Positions 56,595 through 64,000 of a stretch of DNA of 64,000 nt are shown here, piece after piece (within the stretch, counting starts at the first letter, position 1; each line of letters opens with the position of its first letter). This DNA comes from Anoplolepis gracilipes (taxonomy: Eukaryota > Arthropoda > Insecta > Hymenoptera > Formicidae). A program made the position numbers and the translations under genes. The notes under the pieces were generated by a model. That model was not told the DNA's origin, ran no database searches, and saw only the letters and a list, made by a program, of their open reading frames with translations. Where the stretch lies: the NCBI RefSeq assembly GCF_047496725.1, contig NC_132972.1:12663001-12727000 (forward strand), in the 5' to 3' direction.

Positions 56595-57300
56595 TACTTT
56601 TTATAATTTTTATATAATTTATTTTAAATATTTAAATTATTAGCTTTAATATATATGCTAAATCTATTTGGTGTTGCATGTATTTATGCCTCTATAAATG
56701 ATATAACGCTACAGCAAAATTATAAGACAAAACAACAGATTTATGAAGATATAAAAACAATCGTAAGATGTATTAAGCATTGCATTTATTATACAATAAG
56801 TTTATAAAGAAAATATAGAAATATTAATTGAATAACACATAGCTTTGTGCAGATGATCATATTTATATTACACAATTTTTAAAATTCAACATGATATATT
56901 TAGTAATTCCATAAATTTTTATTAAAATTAAATAATTTGTTTAATTAAATAAATTGCTTGATAAGTAAAAACAATTTGCATAAAATTTAAGGTAGCTATA
57001 TTAAAAAAAAATACATTATATTAGAGCAGAAGTTTTAAGCAAAAACAGATTTTGTGTGTTATGTACATAGAATAAATATAATAAAATTTTTTAAGAGAAA
57101 TAACTAATTGCGATTGTTGACGAAATAGCTCCAGACATTTTAAGGACACCGCAAATTATCTATCTTTTTTCATCTTCTTCTCTTTATAATTTCAAAGAAG
57201 TTCCATTTTTCTCTTTTTTTAAAGTACCCTCACTCGTTTGATCTGTGACCCGTTCATAACACGGAGAAAATGACTTCTTGCATCATGCGTGCGACAAATG

Positions 57301-57322
57301 CATATATATATATATATATATA
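57301..57322. repeat. (AT)n microsatellite
   Basis: About 11 AT units. Confidence 0.9.
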
Positions 57323-60300
57323 AGCATGTATAGACGACGATTTATTACATTTTTCCAATAGTTATATTGATATAGTCACATTCTGACATAATATATACAG
57401 TAAGAAAGAAAAAATATCATTTTTATTTTCAATCATGTTCAAAGTTTCTCTGTCTTTCTCTCTTTTTTTATTTTTAATCTTTAAACTGCCTTGTTACAAC
57501 TTAGCTTTAAATGACTAATTTACTAACATATAGAATAATTATATTTTTATGTAAAAAATAATATTTCCAAGGAAGAAAAAGTACAAAATCATTATTTCTT
57601 TACGTGAAATGTACCAAATTTACTTTATATATTCATTAATCAGACATGTAAAGAAAAGAAATTTCATAAGATTGCTTCTTTATTGCGGGATGTGCTTGTA
57701 AGTTTTTTTGTACTACATGGTATAAAATTCATAATGATGGTTCGTATCGAAGAGACAGTCAATAGTTCACAGAAGATATATCATCGTGACGATAGATAGC
57801 GTGTCTTCATTTATTCGCTTCAACGAGAAGAGGACAATGAAATGTTGGCACAAAGAAACACTCGGTCTCTTGTCAAATCTTACAAAATAAAAGTTATAAA
57901 ATCGCCAATTGAAGTCACGCGAAGTGAATTGTACCAAAGACTGCGGTGCGCCATCGATTCGTAACATGCAAAGAAACATCGGTAATAAAAACTTACTCAA
58001 TTCGCAAGTTTCATCAAGCACAATGTCATAGACATCAACTATTAAACTTGCCACCGTTATCTCAAAATTAGAAGTATAAAAGTTACAGTAAAATAAAAAA
58101 AAAGCGAACTTCTAGAATCAGATTCAAACTCTTAAGTAAGACATACTCGACATTTATTAATGAAGAGAAAACCTACTAGACATTTAAAGTTATAAAATCT
58201 TAACGTTTTGTTGATAAAAAATATATATTTGTCAATTGCGTATCATTTCATTGTTATATTATTATTCTATTATTATTTAAAACTTAATAATAATAACGAG
58301 TTTGTTTTTTGTATTTTAGTTATGCTCATTAGAAAGTATTCTAGTCATTAGAATAATTAATCGATTTTGTTTAAATAAAATACAATATTGTCACAGTCTG
58401 TTTTCTTATAAACAAAATTTAAGAAAGTACTAATTAAGAGACGGACAAATAAGAGCCAGGCGCAAAAAGTATGGCACAAATAAATTTCAATTTTCGGACC
58501 ATCTGCAGCAACTGTTATAAAAATAAAACTATTAGAAAAATAAAAGACATTACGTCACATAAACAATAAAACACAGAAATATGAAATATGTTTAAATTTT
58601 TTTTCTGTTTAGTCTTAAAATTCTTTGAAAAAAATTCAACAATTTTTATAAAAGCATGCAGTGATTACTTGTAAATTCTAGAGGGAATAGTAGAACCAGA
58701 TCATGCATTTAGTAACTTGAGAGTGAACGTAAATGAACAACGGGCGACGATTTCGTCCCTCTTCATCTATATACGAATGAGGGAACATTTTCCGTCAGGA
58801 TTTGTCCTTATAGAAGGAATACCTTTAAGACCGTGCAATCGACGGGAAACCTCTATCTCTATGGATAGGCGTTGTATTCATGGGAAATTTATCAGCAAAG
58901 GGCAAATTCCAGGGCGTTTCCACCCTCGAGCCGACACGAGGCTGGTTACCGCCAAGAGGGTGGATTATCCAAGCGGCACAATGGCTGCCAGGTCTGCGGA
59001 TTCCTCTACTCACAAACTAAGAACATCTCTTACATTCAATTCTTCAAGAAAGCATTTCGCAATTTTATTATATTCTTCCGAATACCCTCTCCATTCAATC
59101 GTAATCGAGCATTTTATCGCTTTTGTGAACCATGATTTACTTATTGATAACTAAAAATTTGTATTTTAAAGAAAATTGTTAAATTAATCATCTTATTTTA
59201 ATAGTTTACTCTATGAAATGCCGTTTAACAATACATACGATATATATTCGTATTCCTTTTACGGCTGTAATCTACTTCAAAGAGACCGAAATTTTACGTA
59301 CATGAAAATTTTATATTTCAGTTTATGATTAATCCATTTTGGAAAAGTAAATTGCCAAGTCATCGAAGGAAACTAATTTCTTAATTAACTTTTAAATGGC
59401 AATGCATGTAGACGCATGACTAATTCAATATTATACTATACGTATGTATATTAAAAGAAGAGGGGAAATATTAAATAGATATCATTAAACTAATTGAGAG
59501 ATGACTCAGTCGATTCTATATCTCTGTCGTATCGCGACACTGTCATTCGAAATTTAATATCAACGTTACGCAACGACGTTGTATAACGAACAATCACGTT
59601 TCGCCAAATTCCGTAACAGGGATATGTCTGTCGTTTGAGAGAATGTCGACAATCCTATTACGAGCGCGTCAAAGTCAGGCTAATTAATTCAATCGAGTAT
59701 TCAAACCTGACGACAAACAAACGGACAATATGTTGATTTGATTAGATGCGATATATGTAACGAATTGAGATTGTTAAAAGAATCAAAATAGTGAGTTATT
59801 CGGAGCTTGTGCGTAAATTGCAGGTTATTTTGTGTCGCCACTTGTTAGACTTATTAAGAAGTTTCAAGTAACAATTATGCGTAGTACAAATTTGTATTCT
59901 AGTAATTAATAACTATATTTCATATTTTCAGTTTTCTGTAGGTGATTAAGAAACTATCCGATTTTATTCTAAAATCGATGCTTCCTATTATTCAATTTAA
60001 CGTATTATACATATTAATTTTATTTTTCCAATATCTGTCAAACTATATTTTTGTGGAAGGATTAAAAAAATATATTTTAATCATCTTCCCATAAAAATAT
60101 TTTAAGAATTAAATAAAATATTAAATTGTATTTTTTTTTCACGCACGCATGGAACAGAATAATCTCACAACTATAAAGGTAAGCTAAATATACGATTGTT
60201 ATAAATAGATAAAAAAATATTTGCTATAACGAGGTTGTTAAACTTTATTGAAATAATGCGTCCTAAATAATATATAGTCCCTTTCTGTGAGATTTATAAC

Positions 60301-63212
60301 GAAAAACATTGACATATAAGTAAAAAGTAAACATTGGCAAATAATAGTCTAGCGCAATATACGAAGAACAAATAAAAACAAAAATGATCTTACGAATCTA
60401 TATAACTAGATTTTTCGATTCCTTTTTTGGATCCTTTTTTTGTATCAGTAACTGTTCAAACATTACATAACTAAAAAAGAAGGCATATGAGTTACTTAGT
60501 TACTTTAATTTCGAAACTTCAATAATTATACGATGCTAGGAGCAACGCATTATTTTTATGTACATATGCGTGACTATTTTTTTTATTGTTTTCATGTATA
60601 ATTTTTTAATTACGTTATATTTGGCAACTATTTAAGGATGGTTAAAAAGGGAATCAAAACATAATTTAATTACACAGATTTTTAAGAATAAAAAAATTAT
60701 TTTTGTTTTTATTTGCGTCCCGTATATCGCGCTGGATATTATTATTTGCCAACCATATTATTATTTGTTTACTTTCTGCTGTTGAATCATTCTTACCCTT
60801 GAATTTATTATTGATATAAGTATTGCGTGTAAGTCACAAAGTTCACAAGGATAAAAATTAATTGGTAATGTGAATTCTATCGATAAAGTATAAATTTAAA
60901 TGAGTATATTACTTTTATATTTGTAATTGATTATTTATAAATAAATATCAGGATATTCAATAAAAAAACCAATCGACTCGATCATAATTACCAAAAGCCA
61001 CACAGTTACACTAAATTATACGATCGTTACGTTGTGTTGTGTAATATACGGTCGTATGTGTATTTAATATATTGTGCTGCAAAATATTGGAGCACACTGT
61101 CATTCTTGAAATTTAAATTCTCTAAAATTAAAGAAGAAAATTTGTAAAAGTAAAACTATTTGTGACAATTAATTTTAGACAAATTTTATGTTATGAAAAA
61201 TTAATTCTCGATTCTGAGATATACTTGGTATAAAAGAATCAAGGCAAATGCAAATTTAAATTTAATTGCATTCTTTTTGAATAAAAGAAGACTTGAGAAA
61301 ACTATTATAGAACTATTTACGATTCCAAAATTATAACCGTATTCCGAATGAATTTTTCACATGCTCGTACGCAGAAATCGTTAATAATTTTATATACTAT
61401 TTAAATTTCTTTGATAAAACAGTCGACAAAAATTGAACATTGAATTTCAACAAAGAATCTTTCCGAATAGTTTATGACAACACGCTACAGATGACATAAG
61501 GAAAGAAATTTTATCGATCATTGGGTATAAATATTCAGAATATGGATATCCTTTAACAATTTTAACGTAATCGCCTGTTCGAGAAAGACATGCACTTTTT
61601 TATCTCTCGCGAATGATGTGCGAGTAATGAATAAAGTTTAGGAAAAGCGTCGCTTCCTCATGGAACTTCTATTTGTCCGAAACTTCGACGTACCTATATA
61701 AGGGTATCACCCAACGGTCCCCTCGTATTGGGAAACATGTGAATCGTATACATTGACTCGTTCCTTCGTAAATACGCTTTCGGGACGAGGCCTCGTAAAA
61801 TCCGGTAAGGATATTGGTTGTCCCGAATATATCGGAAGGGATGTACACCCACGGCGGTGCGATATCTAAGGTGATACCGCTTTTACAGCGACAGTATCGC
61901 GGGGATGCCGCGCGCGCGAGTTACGAAATATAAATGTCGAGAAAACAGAGGCGCCAATTTGCCGTGAAATCCTCCCAGGAGCCGAGATTTTCGTCCTTTC
62001 GTTCCTCGCATGCGTTGGCGTGGAAACGGGAATTTCCCGTCCGATCTCTACCTACAAATACGATTCCTCTTGTAAAATAGCAGATTCGGAATCTAGCCTT
62101 TCTATTCTTTGTCGGGTTCTTTGATAATTTCAATATCATAAGTATGGATTTGCGATTTTGCTTGAGATAGTTTGTAAATCGATGACATAAAATATTCCTC
62201 TCTGAAATCTTTGTTAATAATGTCGTTGAGTTTCTCTCATACATATTAGATGCTTCAAAAATCTATATAATATAATAATAAGTAACAATATAATAATATA
62301 ATATAATAATAAATTTACGATTATATAAAGCATTTCAATCAATTAATAAGTATCAAATTCTAACTATAATAAACTCATTCACAGATAATTAAATTTTTAA
62401 TTGTAATATTATTTTCTATTTATTCAAAAGACTAACAAATAAGATACTTATGAATCTTCGGCTAGTGTTCAATAAATTTTAGTACAATGCTTCTGTATTG
62501 AAAATTTAAAAATAGTAGATGTTTCTTCTCAAGTTTTGCGAGCAAGAAAAATCGTATCGAAATTCGATATAGAAGAGACAACCTTATTATCATTTTTTAG
62601 AATATCCAATATGTATATACACGTTCCGTATACAAAGTGATATGATCTCAAGAAATATCCATAACGAAAGAATGTGTTTTAGTGGAAAAGGATTTTATTA
62701 CGCGATCAAAATAAGTTCTTCTATTCGGAAAGCCACTGCATACTTTCGACTTACGCAATTCCTCTCAATTCGCTACGATTCTTCATAATGAAGATACGGC
62801 AATCTACAGATAAAGCCATACAAGTCGCGCGATGCGACGATAATCAGCTGATTCACTCACGTGTCGCGGGATTCCGTGAGCATCTGTTCACATGACTGAG
62901 TTGTACGTACGCGTTACTACGCGAATAGTAACCACGATTTGCCCCCATTCCACGCGCATTCATGACTAATCATTCAATAATCAAGCGTGCATTTAATTCT
63001 TAATTTTATAATTTATTTTAATAGCCGGCAATATATAACCCCGGAAAATCGATATAACGATGGATCGTAATTGCGCGTCCTGTAAACTATTCGATATATA
63101 AACTTTTTCCTACACCTAAAATATATTTTATTACTTTGCTACGCGAAATATTTTATACAAAACAACTCTCTCATTGATGACATTTTGACATGCATGTGTG
63201 TACAATTCACAG

Positions 63213-63365
63213 ACTGAAACATCCTTATTGTACGATGCCGTCCATCTCTTCGCCAAGGCATTACACGATCTTGACACGTCCCAGCAAATCGATATCAAGC
63301 CGTTATCCTGCGAATCAACTGACACCTGGCCTCACGGATACTCGCTCATTAACTACATGAAGATC
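63213..63365 (+). CDS. Kainate-type ionotropic glutamate receptor, internal exon E (amino-terminal domain)
   Basis: Fifty-one codons read TETSLLYDAVHLFAKALHDL, then QQIDIKPLSCESTDTWPHGY and SLINYMKI. GluK2 has TDAALMYDAVHVVSVAV, then SSLQCNRHKPW and SLIKE in the same order. The Cys at 63309-63311 aligns with the GluK2 Cys that pairs with the Cys in exon A, so both halves of the conserved amino-terminal-domain disulfide are encoded in this window. The acceptor AG is at 63211-63212, the donor is GTAAGT at 63366, and both ends are phase 0. The rest of the domain (family motif LTG..F and onward), the S1/S2 ligand-binding lobes and the membrane segments must lie beyond the window. No stop, frameshift or missing key residue is seen. 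Confidence 0.95.
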
Positions 63366-64000
63366 GTAAGTAGCATTAATTAAAGCGATCAATGACATTC
63401 CATCGTGTAGACAGTTTATACACGGTAAAAAATTTTGTGTTAAATTTAATACATTTCTCGAGTCCCAATTTATCCACTCTAATTTTAATATTAATTTAAC
63501 AAAAGGTAAATATGTAAACAAATAACACAAATAATATGTAAAAAATTAACACAAAAAAGTGAATTAGTGTAAGATTTACTTATTGTGTTGTTTTAACTCT
63601 TAGAAACGGTGAATATTAACTCAATGCAGAAAAGTTAAAATAACATAAGAGTATGTTAAAAATTTAACACAAAAATTTCTACACAAGAAAATTTCAACAA
63701 AAATACGAAATGTTTTTACCGTGTACAAAAACAAAAGTAAATACTTTGAAATATATATATGAAACATATATGTTCTTCTTATTTTTTGTAACATATAATA
63801 TTAAGAGAGAAAGAGAATATTGACAGGCTGTCGGTATTTGTCTAATTTTCTAAACGCAACGATTTTTTAAATGAAAAATATCTTTCTGTCATTATTCACT
63901 ATAATATTTGTCATCACACCTTTAGTATTTATATAAGGGTAATTCTTATATTACATATTTTAATATTAAATGCATAATTTTCATATTATTAAAATAAAGC
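63366..64000 (+). other. Partial intron downstream of exon E
   Basis: This is the start of a phase 0 intron with a GTAAGT donor. It holds a MITE at 63421-63723 and otherwise AT-rich sequence, including a short GA-rich run near 63803-63815. The next exon is not reached. Confidence 0.8.
63421..63723. mobile_element. Tc1/mariner-type MITE with CACGGTAAAAA ends
   Basis: The termini are CACGGTAAAAA at 63421 and TTTTTACCGTG ending at 63723, flanked on both sides by TA (63419-63420 and 63724-63725). A TA target duplication is the signature of Tc1/mariner insertion. Inside, TTTTGTGTTAAATTTAA-like motifs recur in both orientations (TTAACACAAAA near 63664). There is no coding capacity. It lies 55 bp after the donor of exon E. 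Confidence 0.75.

Larger units (their letters stand above)
52751..63212 (+). other. Intron of about 10.5 kb between exons D and E
   Basis: This phase 0 intron has a GTGAGA donor and an acceptor (acaattcacag) with a weak pyrimidine tract. CpG-richer patches occur at about 52800-53160, 54350-54830, 56020-56420, 57770-58060, 58700-59110, 61560-62120 and 62500-62960. Two clean palindromes (55217-55254 and 55745-55802) and short TA, TG and GA microsatellites (about 54224-54252, 56571-56593, 57301-57322) are present. The 145-codon open frame at 58717-59154 begins with TTG and has no recognised domain. No other gene was seen. Confidence 0.85.

Noticed and set aside
58717..59154. 145-codon open frame on the plus strand
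   Set aside because: It starts with TTG, has no known motif and shares its region with open frames on both strands. It is probably a by-product of GC-rich composition.

Overview
This window looks like nuclear DNA of an insect. The AT-rich matrix is broken up by many short GC- and CpG-rich patches, dinucleotide microsatellites (CT, TA, GT) are abundant, and coding DNA is confined to a few short exons with canonical GT-AG splice sites. The exon sequences (for example GVAAIFGP and ETRWDYRLRR) fit an insect kainate-type glutamate receptor. The lack of CpG depletion suggests Hymenoptera, most likely an ant, but I could not run a search to confirm this.

The only gene I can support lies on the plus strand and crosses the whole window. 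It is an ionotropic glutamate receptor of the kainate (GRIK) family. Five consecutive internal exons are present: 562-746, 17990-18147, 46021-46162, 52583-52750 and 63213-63365. They splice in frame (intron phases 1, 0, 2, 0, 0, 0) into about 268 uninterrupted residues. All of them belong to the extracellular amino-terminal (LIVBP-like) domain. The signal peptide and the first part of the domain lie upstream of the window. The end of the domain, the ligand-binding lobes and the channel segments lie downstream. Introns make up almost 99% of the window, at about 17.2, 27.9, 6.4 and 10.5 kb plus the two partial flanking introns.

The introns hold no other gene I can support. They contain microsatellites and several inverted-repeat elements that look mobile: a 239-bp MITE with 19-bp terminal repeats (5462-5700), a fold-back element near 6751-7188, a roughly 947-bp end-to-end palindromic element (41973-42919), an inverted pair of repeats carrying degenerate hammerhead-ribozyme-like motifs reminiscent of Penelope-like retroelements (about 44479-45048), and a TA-flanked MITE just 55 bp past the last exon (63421-63723). 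Two very clean palindromes sit at 55217-55254 and 55745-55802. Open frames of 100-210 codons in the introns cluster in the GC-rich patches. They lack recognisable domains, so I rejected them as genes.
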